Part shown: in pieces, positions 44,629 through 53,533 of the stretch | Numbering within the stretch: position 1 is the stretch's first letter | Layout: every line of letters starts with the position of its first letter | Assembly (NCBI RefSeq): GCF_030816725.1 | Contig: NZ_JAUSYG010000001.1 | Location: forward strand, 496,001 to 560,000 | Source of the DNA: Pseudarthrobacter defluvii | GTDB taxonomy: Bacteria > Actinomycetota > Actinomycetes > Actinomycetales > Micrococcaceae | Direction of reading: 5' to 3' | DNA length: 64,000 nt | Position numbers and translations under genes: made by a program | The notes under the pieces: model-generated | Seen by the model: the letters and a program-made list of their open reading frames with translations, nothing else | Told to the model about the DNA's origin: nothing | Database searches by the model: none

Positions 44629-45192
44629 TCAAAGCCGGCGCACCCGGAAGGCGTAGTTGGCGGCCGTCCTGGCCTCCACCCTGACCGTCAGGACGCTGTC
44701 CGTGGACAGGTAGATGACGTTTTCGCGGTTGATGCCGCACCGCAGGCCCAGGTCCACCAGGGTGAGGGTCTCGGTGCGCACCGTGAAGGTCACCCGGCGC
44801 TGGCTCCGGCACGCGATGGCCAGGATGTAGGTCCCGGTCTCCAGCACGGGCGACGAAACGGTCCGCACCTCCCCGGCGCCCAGGAGCCCGGCATCGGCCT
44901 GGACCACTGGGCCGGTACTGTCCGGGAGGGCCCGGGACACCCAGTCACCAAGCTCAGCGTCACCGACAGGGTCCTGCTGCAGTGGGTCGCGGGTGAAGGC
45001 CGGAGCCGGGTCAACGGAGGCGGTGCCCTGCGCATTGCCGGCCCGGCCGTCGTCGTACGTATATTCACAGCCCGCCAGCGCGCCTGCCGCAAGCACGAGT
45101 CCAAGGGCGACGGCGGCCGCCGGCTTCGGTGCCAGGGGCGCCCGTGCTGTCCCTTTTGAAGGGGGCGCGGAGGTTCCCCGCACGCTGGGCAT
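44629..45192 (-). CDS. Lipoprotein of unknown function (paralogue A)
   Basis: A 187-residue secreted lipoprotein: Pro/Lys/Ala-rich N-terminus, hydrophobic core and lipobox LAGC. The mature part ends in a small beta-type domain with two Cys (ETGTYILAIACRSQRRVTF ... LGLRCGINRENVIYLST). The same pattern (G-x-Y-x-L-x-x-x-C, then a second Cys, then a final Ala-Tyr/Phe-Arg strand) occurs in the next gene, so the two are paralogues. ATG 45192 is supported by TACAGT 6 nt upstream. Function unknown. Confidence 0.8.
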   Translation of the reverse strand: MPSVRGTSAPPSKGTARAPLAPKPAAAVALGLVLAAGALAGCEYTYDDGRAGNAQGTASVDPAPAFTRDPLQQDPVGDAELGDWVSRALPDSTGPVVQADAGLLGAGEVRTVSSPVLETGTYILAIACRSQRRVTFTVRTETLTLVDLGLRCGINRENVIYLSTDSVLTVRVEARTAANYAFRVRRL

Positions 45193-45198
45193 AGTCCG

Positions 45199-45204
45199 AC
45201 TGTA
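45199..45204 (-). promoter_or_regulatory. -10 box of a leaderless transcript for lipoprotein A
   Basis: TACAGT on the minus strand, 6 nt before the ATG at 45192. Confidence 0.5.
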
Positions 45205-45243
45205 TGCCCGGAGCGGGCGGCGGACCATAGCGGAAGCGAGGGG

Positions 45244-45717
45244 CTATTGCGCGGGCACCAGCCGGTAGGCATAGAGCAGCGGAGCGTCCACGCTGGAGGT
45301 GCTGATTTCGACCCGTCCGGCGGTGGGCAGGGTGATCTTGGTGGTTTCCTGCCGGCCGTTGCACGCTGCCCCGGCTTCCGTCAGGGCTTTCCCGTCCAAC
45401 GAGACCGCGAAGAACGCCTTGCCGGTCCCGTCACATACCGCTGTGAGCGTGTAGCTCCCGGCGGGTACCCGGGCGGCTTCCTGCACGATGCGGTCCCGGT
45501 TCAGGATCTTGCCGGAGTCCTGCAGCACAACCCCGGCCGGGGAAGAGGGCAGGGCGGTGGCCCGCCACTTGGGTACGTCCGCGTTCTTCCCCGAGGTCAC
45601 GGGTGAACACCCGGCAATGGCAACGCCGAGCAGCGCGGTGATCAGGGCGCCCGGCAGCGAACGGCGCACCGTCATGTCCGTGCGGGCACGGGGAACCGAG
45701 GACAGGTGGGAAGGCAT
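45244..45717 (-). CDS. Lipoprotein of unknown function (paralogue B)
   Basis: A 157-residue lipoprotein with the signal ALITALLGVAIAGC. The mature domain has PAGSYTLTAVCDGTGKAFFAVS, a second Cys (GAACNGRQETTKI) and a final strand LLYAYRLVPAQ, like paralogue A downstream of it. ATG 45717 is supported by TACGGT 6 nt upstream; an internal ATG at 45675 is possible. Function unknown. Confidence 0.8.
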   Translation of the reverse strand: MPSHLSSVPRARTDMTVRRSLPGALITALLGVAIAGCSPVTSGKNADVPKWRATALPSSPAGVVLQDSGKILNRDRIVQEAARVPAGSYTLTAVCDGTGKAFFAVSLDGKALTEAGAACNGRQETTKITLPTAGRVEISTSSVDAPLLYAYRLVPAQ

Positions 45718-45760
45718 GCCTCCACCGTACCCCGCAGCCATGCCGGACTAAACTTGAGCG
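45718..45760. promoter_or_regulatory. Compact two-way promoter between lipoprotein B and the methyltransferase gene
   Basis: Only 43 bp separate the divergent starts. TACGGT (45724-45729, minus) lies 6 nt before the lipoprotein ATG, and TAAACT (45749-45754, plus) lies 6 nt before the methyltransferase GTG. Both transcripts would be leaderless. Confidence 0.6.
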
Positions 45761-47416
45761 GTGCCTAGATCCCCTTACGAGTTCACCGCCGGCAACACCC
45801 CCGACGCTCCCCGCAGCGACCTCCCCGCGCTGCTGGCATCCCTTGCCGCGGACCTGAGAAGGCTGGACTACACACTGGACGGCGTGGCCCGGCTGCTGGG
45901 ACCTACGGCCTCCGCGGCACTGAACCGGGACCAAACCATCCCCGCCCTGCTTGCTGCCGAGCGGGCAGTGGAGGAGGACAAGCGCGTGGCGCCCCTTGCC
46001 GCCGTCGTCCGTCTATGGCTCCTCGCGGAGCCCCAGGAGCGGGAAACGCTCGACGCCGCGCTGCCGGACATCGGTGCGGACGGCCTCCTGGAGCTCGGAC
46101 TCGTGCAGCCCGTCCCCGGCTCGGCACTGCTGACCGCCAGGGCAGACCTGAGGCCATACGGGTGGGACAAAAACGACGACGGCAGCGGGGGCGCCGAGCT
46201 GTGGGTGGCCAGCGACCTGGCCGCCCACCAGCAGGCCGGTGTGCTGCGGCACGACCACGTCCTGGGCATCGGGCAGGCGTCCACCACATTGGTGCAGACC
46301 ACCATCCGCCGCCACACCGAGCGGGCCCTGGACCTGGGCACAGGCTGCGGCATCCAGGCCTTCCACCTGCTGCACCACTGTCACCACGTCACCGCCACCG
46401 ATATCTCTGAGCGCGCCCTGGCCTACGCACGGTTCAACATACTGCTTAATGCAGAAGCCCTCTCCGTGGACCCGGACCGGCTCGAGGACAGGGTGAGCCT
46501 GCGCCTGGGATCCCTCCTGGAGCCGGTCACGGGCGAGGAGTTCGGACTGGTGGTCTCCAACCCGCCGTTCGTCATCACACCGCGCCGGACCGGTGAGGGC
46601 GCGGCGGACCAGTTCACCTACCGCGACGGCGGCCTGCCGGGCGATGAGATCGTCGCATCCCTGGTGGCGGACCTGCCAGGCATCCTGGCGCCCGGCGGCT
46701 GGGCCCAGATGCTGGGGAACTGGGAAGTTCCTGAGGCTGCGGGCTGGGAGGAGCGGCCCCGGTCCTGGGTGCGGGAGGGCACGGACGCCTGGTTCATCCA
46801 GCGCGAGCAGGTCAGCCCCGAACAATACGCCGAAACCTGGCTGCAGGACGCCTCCGAATCCCGCGACCGGCAGCACTACCGGGAGGCGTATGGCGCCTAC
46901 CTCGCGGATTTCGCCTCCAGGAACGTGGCGGGAATCGGCTTCGGCATGGTCTGGCTCCGGCGCCCCGCCGACGGCCACCCTGCATCCATCAGCCGTTTCG
47001 AGGAAATCACCTACCCCATCGAGCAGCCCATCGGACCCCACCTGGGCGCCGCCGTCGAACGCTGCGACTGGCTTGCGGCGCATGATCTTGGCAACACGCA
47101 CCTGCTCGTGGCGGAAGACGTCACCGAGGAGCGCCACCAGCGGCCCGGGGCCGAGCACCCCGGTGTAATCCTGCTCCGGCAGGGTGCCGGGCTGCGCCGC
47201 ACCAACCTGATGAGCACGGAGCTGGCCGGCTTTGTGTCCGCGTGCGACGGCGACCTCACCGCCGGGCAGATCGCCGGCGCTTTGGAGGCCCTCCTGGGCG
47301 GGGATTTCAGCGGGGAGGAAGCGTTCGACGGCGGGTCCTTCCAGCGTGCGCTGCTCGCCGACGTGGCCAACCTGGTCCGCGACGGCTTCCTACTCCCGGC
47401 CGGGATGACTGCCTGA
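45761..47416 (+). CDS. SAM-dependent methyltransferase (class I, NPPF motif)
   Basis: A 551-residue protein. After a helical N-terminal domain (about 1-150), the Rossmann methyltransferase core shows motif I LDLGTGCGIQAF, an acidic ATDISERALAYARFN motif, and NPPFVITPRR. The NPPF motif is typical of methylation of exocyclic amino groups in proteins or nucleic acids (HemK/PrmC/RlmG-like). The C-terminal about 150 residues have an extra winged-helix-like end. The GTG start has TAAACT 6 nt upstream. Target unknown. Confidence 0.87.
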   Translation: MPRSPYEFTAGNTPDAPRSDLPALLASLAADLRRLDYTLDGVARLLGPTASAALNRDQTIPALLAAERAVEEDKRVAPLAAVVRLWLLAEPQERETLDAALPDIGADGLLELGLVQPVPGSALLTARADLRPYGWDKNDDGSGGAELWVASDLAAHQQAGVLRHDHVLGIGQASTTLVQTTIRRHTERALDLGTGCGIQAFHLLHHCHHVTATDISERALAYARFNILLNAEALSVDPDRLEDRVSLRLGSLLEPVTGEEFGLVVSNPPFVITPRRTGEGAADQFTYRDGGLPGDEIVASLVADLPGILAPGGWAQMLGNWEVPEAAGWEERPRSWVREGTDAWFIQREQVSPEQYAETWLQDASESRDRQHYREAYGAYLADFASRNVAGIGFGMVWLRRPADGHPASISRFEEITYPIEQPIGPHLGAAVERCDWLAAHDLGNTHLLVAEDVTEERHQRPGAEHPGVILLRQGAGLRRTNLMSTELAGFVSACDGDLTAGQIAGALEALLGGDFSGEEAFDGGSFQRALLADVANLVRDGFLLPAGMTA

Positions 47417-47545
47417 CGGGACGCCCCCGTAAGCCCGCAATGGAGCCCCGTCTTTTCCACATGAATGCGCACGATTCCCCAAAATATGGTGAACTAGGCG
47501 AACATGGGCTCATCTGCCCCAGCAATCTTTTTCTGTAGGAGCACC

Positions 47546-50272
47546 GTGCCAAGCAAGGCCAAAACCGGCAAGAAACTCGTGATCGTGGAGTCTCCGGCCA
47601 AGAGCAAGACCATCGCCAAATACCTCGGCGAAGGCTTCATCGTGGAGGCCTCCATCGGTCACATCCGGGACCTGCCGCAGCCGTCCGAGCTGCCTGCCGA
47701 GCTGAAGAAAACCTCGGTGGGCAAGTTCGCCGTCGACATTGACCACGACTTCAAGCCCTACTACGTGGTGTCCCCGGACAAGAAGAAAAAGGTCACCGAG
47801 CTCAAGGCCGCGCTCAAGGACGCCGACGAACTCTATCTCGCAACCGATGGGGACCGCGAGGGCGAGGCCATCGCGTGGCACCTGCTGGAAGTGCTCAAGC
47901 CCAAGGTCCCGGTGTACCGGATGACCTTCGGCGAAATCACCAAGGAAGCGATCCAGCGCGCCATGGGCAACCTGCGCGACGTGGACCAGGACCTGGTGGA
48001 CGCCCAGGAAACCCGCCGCGTCCTGGACCGCCTCTACGGCTACGAAATCTCGCCCGTGTTGTGGCGCAAGGTGGCCCGCGGCCTGTCCGCCGGGCGCGTG
48101 CAGTCCGTGGTCACCCGCATGGTGGTGGACCGCGAACGCGAACGCATGGCGTTCAAGGCCGCCTCCTACTGGGACCTGACCGGGCAGTTCGGTGCGGAAT
48201 CGGGCTCGTTCAAGGCCAAGCTTGCCGCCGTCGACGGCGCCAAGGTGGCAACGGGCCGTGACTTCAATGACAACGGCGAGCTCACATCCCGGAACGTGGC
48301 CCACCTCAACGAGGAACTGGCAACGTCCCTTGCAGCCGGGCTGCAGAACGCGGAGTTCCGTGTCCGTTCCGTGGACACGAAGCCGTACACGCGCCGCCCC
48401 GCTGCCCCGTTCACCACCTCCACCCTGCAGCAGGAAGCCGGCCGCAAGCTGCGCTTTTCCTCGAAGAGCACCATGCAGATCGCGCAGCGGCTGTATGAAA
48501 ACGGCTACATCACCTATATGCGTACCGACTCGTCCGCGCTGAGCGACGAAGCTGTCACCGCCGCCCGCCGCCAGGCCTCCGAGCTGTACGGCCCCGAATA
48601 CATTCCGCAGTCCCCGCGCGTGTACTCCAACAAGGCCGCCAACGCCCAGGAAGCGCACGAGGCCATCCGCCCCGCCGGTGACTCCTTCCGCACCCCCGCC
48701 CAGGTGGCGAAACAGCTGTCCGGGGACGAGTTCCGCCTCTACGAACTCATTTGGAAGCGCACCGTCGCGTCCCAGATGGGTGACGCCAAGGGGTCGACGG
48801 CGACCATCCGCCTGGGTGCCGTCTCCGCCGACGGGCGCGACGCCGAGTTCTCCGCCTCCGGCACCGTCATCACCTTCCCCGGCTTCCTCGCAGCCTACGA
48901 GGAAGGCAAGGACGAGACCCGCGGCGACGACGACTCCGACGAAGCGCGCCGGCTGCCCAACGTGGCCAAGGACGATTCCCTGACCGCTGCGGACATCCAG
49001 GCCGTGGGCCACGAAACCTCCCCGCCGCCGCGCTACACGGAAGCGTCCCTCACCGCGGAACTGGAGAAGAAGGGCATCGGACGCCCGTCCACCTACGCCT
49101 CCACCATCTCCACCATCCAGGACCGCGGCTACGTCCGGAAGCAGGGCTCGGCCCTGGTGCCCAGCTGGATCGCCTTCTCGGTCATCCGGCTTCTGGAACA
49201 GCACTTTTCCGACTACGTGGACTACGAGTTCACCGCCGACATGGAAGGCGACCTGGACAAGATCGCCAACGGCCAGGAAGCCGGTGCCTCTTGGCTGCGC
49301 CACTTCTACTTCGGCGAGGATTCCGATCCCGGCCTGCTGAGCATCGTCAACAACCTGGGCGAGATCGACGCCAGGGAGATCAACTCGATCCCCATCACGG
49401 ACGAGATCACCCTGCGGGTGGGCAAGTTCGGCCCCTACCTGGAGAGCTCGGCCGCCGTGGTGGACCCGAAGACCGGCGAGATCGTCGAATCCGCGCGCGC
49501 CAATGTGCCCGAGGACCTGGCGCCTGACGAACTGACCGCGGCCAAGGCCATCGAACTGATGGAGACGGCCGCGCCGGAGGAGCGCGTTCTCGGTGCCGAT
49601 CCTCACACCGGTCACACGGTGGTGGCCAAGAACGGCCGCTACGGCGCCTACGTCACCGAGATCATCCCCGAGATGACGGATGAAGAACTGGCCAGGCAGC
49701 CGGTGGAGTACTACAAGAACGGCAAGCCCAAGCCGCCCAAGAAGCCGGTTAAGGCCAAGCCGCGCACGGGTTCGCTGTTCAAGTCCATGACCGTCGAGTC
49801 GGTGACCCTGGACGAGGCACTGCAGCTGATGAGCCTGCCGCGTGCCCTGGGGGAGGACGCTGAAGGAAACCTCATCACGGTCCAGAACGGCCGGTTCGGG
49901 CCCTACCTGAAGAAGGGCACGGACTCCCGTTCCATCGGCTCCGAAGAGGAAATCTTCACCATCACGCTGGAACAGGCTTTGGAGATCTACTCGCAGCCCA
50001 AGCAGCGCGGCGCCCGTGCCGCGGTGCCGCCGCTGGCCGAGTTCGGCCCGGACCCTGTGTCCGAGAAGAACATCGTGGTGAAGGAAGGCCGGTTCGGGCC
50101 CTACATCACCGACGGCATCACCAACATCACGGTTCCCCGCGCAACCTCCCTCGAGGAGCTTACGCGGGAGCAGGCAGTGGAGCTGCTGGCCGAGAAGCGC
50201 GCCAAGGGCCCGGTCAAGCGGACCGCCACCCGCAAGGCGCCGGCCAAGAAGAAGGCAACGGCCAAGAAATAG
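47546..50272 (+). CDS. topA: DNA topoisomerase I
   Basis: A 908-residue type IA topoisomerase that relaxes negative supercoils. The TOPRIM domain has VIVESPAKSKTI (12-23) and DGDREGEAIAWH (101-112). The catalytic tyrosine is Tyr324 in YITYMRTDSS. C-terminal repeats each end in the pattern GRFGPYL/GRYGAYV, and a Lys/Ala/Pro-rich tail follows, as is usual for Actinobacteria in place of zinc fingers. The GTG at 47546 is chosen because AGGAG lies 5 nt upstream and homology starts at once; the longer frame from 47504 is not supported. Confidence 0.97.
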   Translation: MPSKAKTGKKLVIVESPAKSKTIAKYLGEGFIVEASIGHIRDLPQPSELPAELKKTSVGKFAVDIDHDFKPYYVVSPDKKKKVTELKAALKDADELYLATDGDREGEAIAWHLLEVLKPKVPVYRMTFGEITKEAIQRAMGNLRDVDQDLVDAQETRRVLDRLYGYEISPVLWRKVARGLSAGRVQSVVTRMVVDRERERMAFKAASYWDLTGQFGAESGSFKAKLAAVDGAKVATGRDFNDNGELTSRNVAHLNEELATSLAAGLQNAEFRVRSVDTKPYTRRPAAPFTTSTLQQEAGRKLRFSSKSTMQIAQRLYENGYITYMRTDSSALSDEAVTAARRQASELYGPEYIPQSPRVYSNKAANAQEAHEAIRPAGDSFRTPAQVAKQLSGDEFRLYELIWKRTVASQMGDAKGSTATIRLGAVSADGRDAEFSASGTVITFPGFLAAYEEGKDETRGDDDSDEARRLPNVAKDDSLTAADIQAVGHETSPPPRYTEASLTAELEKKGIGRPSTYASTISTIQDRGYVRKQGSALVPSWIAFSVIRLLEQHFSDYVDYEFTADMEGDLDKIANGQEAGASWLRHFYFGEDSDPGLLSIVNNLGEIDAREINSIPITDEITLRVGKFGPYLESSAAVVDPKTGEIVESARANVPEDLAPDELTAAKAIELMETAAPEERVLGADPHTGHTVVAKNGRYGAYVTEIIPEMTDEELARQPVEYYKNGKPKPPKKPVKAKPRTGSLFKSMTVESVTLDEALQLMSLPRALGEDAEGNLITVQNGRFGPYLKKGTDSRSIGSEEEIFTITLEQALEIYSQPKQRGARAAVPPLAEFGPDPVSEKNIVVKEGRFGPYITDGITNITVPRATSLEELTREQAVELLAEKRAKGPVKRTATRKAPAKKKATAKK

Positions 50273-50279
50273 CGCTGGC

Positions 50280-50303
50280 TGGCCGGCGCGTTTGCGCCGG
50301 CCA
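50280..50303. terminator. GC-rich hairpin after topA
   Basis: A 9-bp perfect stem (50280-50288 with 50295-50303), loop CGTTTG, 8 bp after the topA stop; no T run follows. Confidence 0.5.
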
Positions 50304-50326
50304 CCGGATCGTGATCGGCTAGTCGT

Positions 50327-50746
50327 ATGACTGAACAGCCTGCGCACACGGACCTTTCCCCGCTCAACGACCTTGAGGAGAAGCTCGCTACCGGCGGGCA
50401 GCCCGACGCAAATCCCGTGGACGTCATCCTGTCGTTCCTCAACAGCGAGGTCTACATCATCAGCTCGGACACGGTGGAGGGTGTTGATTCCCAGGTGGAG
50501 CCCCTGGTCCTGGCCAACGCCGACGGCGACCCCGTCCTTGCCGTTTTCTCGCACCCCAGCAGGGTGGACCAGCAGTACCTGGAAGCCGCTCCGAACGTGC
50601 TGGGAACGCAGGGTGCAGCAATCATTGCGAATATCGGCGACGAACTGGGCATGGTGATCAACCCGGGAGCAGCCTACGGCTTTGAGATCAACCCCGAGGG
50701 CGTGGCCAACATCAGGCGCGACTTCAAGCGGGCTGACGAGCAATAA
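50327..50746 (+). CDS. SseB-like domain protein
   Basis: A 139-residue protein with the SseB N-terminal-domain pattern: NPVDVILSFLNSEVYIIS, then PLVLANADGDPVLAVFSHPSRV, then GDELGMVINPGAAYGFEINPEGV. Role unknown; in Actinobacteria such proteins are conserved cytoplasmic proteins. It lies 54 bp after topA, and 7 bp before the Ppx/GppA gene, so it is probably cotranscribed with the latter. Confidence 0.85.
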   Translation: MTEQPAHTDLSPLNDLEEKLATGGQPDANPVDVILSFLNSEVYIISSDTVEGVDSQVEPLVLANADGDPVLAVFSHPSRVDQQYLEAAPNVLGTQGAAIIANIGDELGMVINPGAAYGFEINPEGVANIRRDFKRADEQ

Positions 50747-50753
50747 TGTCCCC

Positions 50754-51743
50754 ATGCGTCTAGGTGTCCTCGATATCGGTTCCAATACTGTCCACCTGCT
50801 CCTGGTGGATGCCCACCCCGGCGCGCAGCCGGTCCCGTTCGCGTCGCACAAGCGTCCGCTGTCCCTGGTCCAGTACCTCGAACCCGACGGCAGCATCAGC
50901 GAGGAAGGCCAGCACGAGCTGACCGAGTTCGTGCTGGAAGCATGGGAATTCGCGGCCCGGCACAAGGCTGAGGACCTGCTGGCGTTCTGTACATCAGCCA
51001 TCCGCGAGGCCACCAACGGCCCCGCAGTCCTGGCCCGGGTCAAGCACGAAACCACCGTGACCCTCCAGGAACTCACCGGCAGCGAGGAAGCGTCCATGAC
51101 GTTCTTCGCGGTGCGACGCTGGCACGGGTGGGGTGCCGGTCCCATCCTGAACCTGGACATCGGCGGCGGCTCCTTCGAAATGGCCTTCGGCCAGGACGAG
51201 CTGCCGGAAGTAGCCACCTCCGTGCCGCTGGGCGCCAGCCGCCTCACCAGGGACTGGCTGGCCGCGGACCCGCCGTCGGCCAAGTCCGTCAAGGAACTCC
51301 GCCGCTACATCAGGGCCACGCTCAAGCCGGCCGTCCGCGAATTCGACGGGCTGGGCCGGGCCAATGTGGTGGCCGGTACGTCAAAGACATTCCGTTCGCT
51401 GGCCCGGATCGCCGGCGCCGCCCCCAGCGCCGAAGGCCCCTACGTCAAACGCGAACTGCACGCCTCGGACCTGGGCATTTGGACCCAGCGGATTTCGGCG
51501 ATGAGTTCGGAAGACAGGCTGCACCTTCCCGGCGTCTCTGAGGCCCGGGCCCACCAGCTTCTGGCCGGCGCCCTGGTGGCTGAGGCTGCCCTGGAGATGT
51601 TCAAGTTCAAGAAGCTCCGGATCTGCCCCTGGGCCCTGCGTGAGGGTCTCATTCTGCGGCGCCTGGACCAACTGGTGTTTTCCGGCCCGCTCCAGCCGGC
51701 GCCCCACGTGGCCGCGGCCCAGTCGGTGGAAGCAACGGTCTAG
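50754..51743 (+). CDS. Ppx/GppA-family phosphatase (exopolyphosphatase-like)
   Basis: A 329-residue member of the actin-fold phosphatase family that hydrolyses polyphosphate or pppGpp. Phosphate-binding loops are DIGSNTVHLLLVD (7-19) and NLDIGGGSFEMAFG. SAIREATNGP and VVAGTSKTFRSLARIAG are further family motifs. ATG 50754 is chosen at the first conserved residue. It matches the single-domain mycobacterial Ppx1/2 group. Polyphosphatase versus pppGpp specificity cannot be read from sequence. Confidence 0.9.
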   Translation: MRLGVLDIGSNTVHLLLVDAHPGAQPVPFASHKRPLSLVQYLEPDGSISEEGQHELTEFVLEAWEFAARHKAEDLLAFCTSAIREATNGPAVLARVKHETTVTLQELTGSEEASMTFFAVRRWHGWGAGPILNLDIGGGSFEMAFGQDELPEVATSVPLGASRLTRDWLAADPPSAKSVKELRRYIRATLKPAVREFDGLGRANVVAGTSKTFRSLARIAGAAPSAEGPYVKRELHASDLGIWTQRISAMSSEDRLHLPGVSEARAHQLLAGALVAEAALEMFKFKKLRICPWALREGLILRRLDQLVFSGPLQPAPHVAAAQSVEATV

Positions 51744-51821
51744 CCATAAGCGCTTGCTGCCTGCCGCGGTCGTACGGTCCGGCGCAGCCTTGCCGCGGAA
51801 AGCTGGCCGTTAAGTGCGGAA

Positions 51822-51877
51822 GCACCGGGGCCGGCAACAGGAAAATGGGGGAAAACCTGTTGCCGTGCCGCCGGTGC
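51822..51877. other. Extended imperfect stem-loop between ppx and proC
   Basis: The inner stem GGCAACAGG/CCTGTTGCC (51833-51841 with 51856-51864) is perfect around a 14-nt purine-rich loop. After an internal loop a second stem GCACCGG/CCGGTGC closes it. It could be a terminator without T tract or a structured leader. The rest of the 273-bp gap shows nothing clear. Confidence 0.5.
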
Positions 51878-52016
51878 CCTGGCAGGCATCCCCATGCCTG
51901 CCGCATCACTCGCACCCTCAATGAGGTAATAACTACGGTAGGACCCGAACTTGTGTGCTGCCTGCGCTGAAGATGGGAGTTGCCTGTGAATGCATCCGTC
52001 CTGCAATGATGGAGGC

Positions 52017-52850
52017 ATGAGCAACCGAATCGCATTCCTTGGCTGTGGATCCATGAACGAAGCCATTCTTGGCGGCCTGCTGAAGGCAGGAACGGACCCC
52101 GGGGATGTGGTGGCCACTGTCCGCCGCGCTGAACGTGCCTCGGAACTGGCCGAACGGTACCAGGGGATCACCGCCATCGCCGGCGAGGAAGAGCCCGACA
52201 ACAACAAGCAGGCCGCCAAGGGATCCGCCGTCGTCATCCTTGGCGTCAAGCCGGTGGGCATCACCGACCTGGCCCGGGAAATCAGCCCTGCCCTTTCGCC
52301 AGGAACCGTGGTGGTCAGCGTGGCCGCAGCGGTGTCGATCGCCCAGTTGGAGGCCGCACTCCCTGCCGGACAGCCGGTGATCCGGACCATGCCCAACACC
52401 CCCGCAAAACTGGGCCGCGGCGTCGTGTCCGTCTCGCCCGGAACACATTGCACCCCTGAACAGCTTCAGCTGGTCAAGGGCATCCTGAAGGGGGCGGGGA
52501 CCGTCGTTGAGGTCCCCGAGGAGCAGGTGGATGCGCTGTCGGCCATCAGCGGATCCGGGCCGGCCTACGCCTTCTACCTCGCAGAGGCCATGGCGAACGC
52601 AGGCGAGGAGCTGGGCCTGGACCGGGAGTTGTCGCTGCTGCTGGCACGGGAAACGGTGGCCGGGGCCGGCCTCATGCTCGCCGAACCCGGGGCAAACCCC
52701 TCAGCCCTCCGCAAAGCGGTCACCAGCCCCAACGGCACCACCGAACGCGCCATCGCCACATTCGACGCACAGGGCATCCCGGCCATCATCGCTGCCGGCG
52801 CCAAGGCGGCAGCCGACCGCGCAGCCGAGATTACGAAACAGCTGGGCTAA
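52017..52850 (+). CDS. proC: Pyrroline-5-carboxylate reductase
   Basis: A 277-residue enzyme of the last step of proline synthesis. The N-terminal Rossmann motif is IAFLGCGSMNEAILGGLL, followed by VILGVKPVGI and VIRTMPNTPAKLGRGVV. The C-terminal dimer domain has SAISGSGPAYAFYLAEAMANAGEELGL and the signature VTSPNGTTERAI. ATG with GGAGG very close upstream. The stop overlaps the convergent trkA stop by 4 bp. Confidence 0.96.
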   Translation: MSNRIAFLGCGSMNEAILGGLLKAGTDPGDVVATVRRAERASELAERYQGITAIAGEEEPDNNKQAAKGSAVVILGVKPVGITDLAREISPALSPGTVVVSVAAAVSIAQLEAALPAGQPVIRTMPNTPAKLGRGVVSVSPGTHCTPEQLQLVKGILKGAGTVVEVPEEQVDALSAISGSGPAYAFYLAEAMANAGEELGLDRELSLLLARETVAGAGLMLAEPGANPSALRKAVTSPNGTTERAIATFDAQGIPAIIAAGAKAAADRAAEITKQLG

Positions 52851-53533
52851 GGCCGGGCCGCGAACCGCTCCAGCAGGTCCACGTGGCCGGAGACGATCAG
52901 CATGTCCCGGGAGGACACCTTGGTCTCCGGCCGGGCATAGGTGAAGTCTTCACCCGGGGACTTCACGCCCACGATGGTCACCCCGTACTTGGACCGGACC
53001 TTTGACTCGTCCAGGGTGAAGCCCACCGTTTCGCGCGGCGGGTACATCTTGACGATCGCAAAGTCGTCGTCGAACTCGATGAAGTCCAGCATGCGCCCGG
53101 ACACCAGGTGCGCGGCCCGCACCCCGGCGTCGGCCTCGGGGTAGATGACGTGGTTGGCGCCGATCCGGGTGAGGATCTTGCCGTGCGAGGGCGTGATGGC
53201 CTTGACCCAGAGGTGCTCGATGCCCAGGTCCACCAGGTTGACGGTAATCAGCACCGAGGACTCGATGGAGGTGCCTACGCCCACGACGGCGGAGCTGAAC
53301 TCCTGCGCGCCGAGCTGGCGGAGCGCATCGATGTTGGTGGCGTCGGCCTCCACCACGTGCGTCAGGAGGGGCGCCCATTTCTGCACCAGGTTCCGGTCCC
53401 GTTCGATGGCGAGCACTTCCCGGCCCTGCTTGACCAGTTGCTCCGCGGTGGATGATCCAAAGCGGCCCAGCCCGATCACCAGGACCGGAGCATTGTGGGC
53501 GGGGCGCCGGGGGGCGTCTGTGGAACTAGCCAA
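52847..53533 (-). CDS. trkA: Potassium uptake regulatory subunit, TrkA/KtrA type
   Basis: A 228-residue RCK protein: NAD/ATP-binding Rossmann motif PVLVIGLGRFGSSTAEQL (16-33), conserved SSAVVGVGTSIESSVL, and a C-terminal TrkA-C domain from about 145 (FAIVKMYPPRETVGFTLDES). It gates the TrkH channel from the cytoplasm. The TTG start overlaps the trkH end by 8 bp and has GAGAGG upstream; the longer frame inside trkH is rejected. Confidence 0.92.
   Translation of the reverse strand: MASSTDAPRRPAHNAPVLVIGLGRFGSSTAEQLVKQGREVLAIERDRNLVQKWAPLLTHVVEADATNIDALRQLGAQEFSSAVVGVGTSIESSVLITVNLVDLGIEHLWVKAITPSHGKILTRIGANHVIYPEADAGVRAAHLVSGRMLDFIEFDDDFAIVKMYPPRETVGFTLDESKVRSKYGVTIVGVKSPGEDFTYARPETKVSSRDMLIVSGHVDLLERFAARP

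Noticed and set aside
47510..51292. A 1260-codon open frame antisense to topA and the next two genes
   Set aside because: It is the GC-bias shadow of strongly conserved genes on the plus strand, with no recognisable domain.
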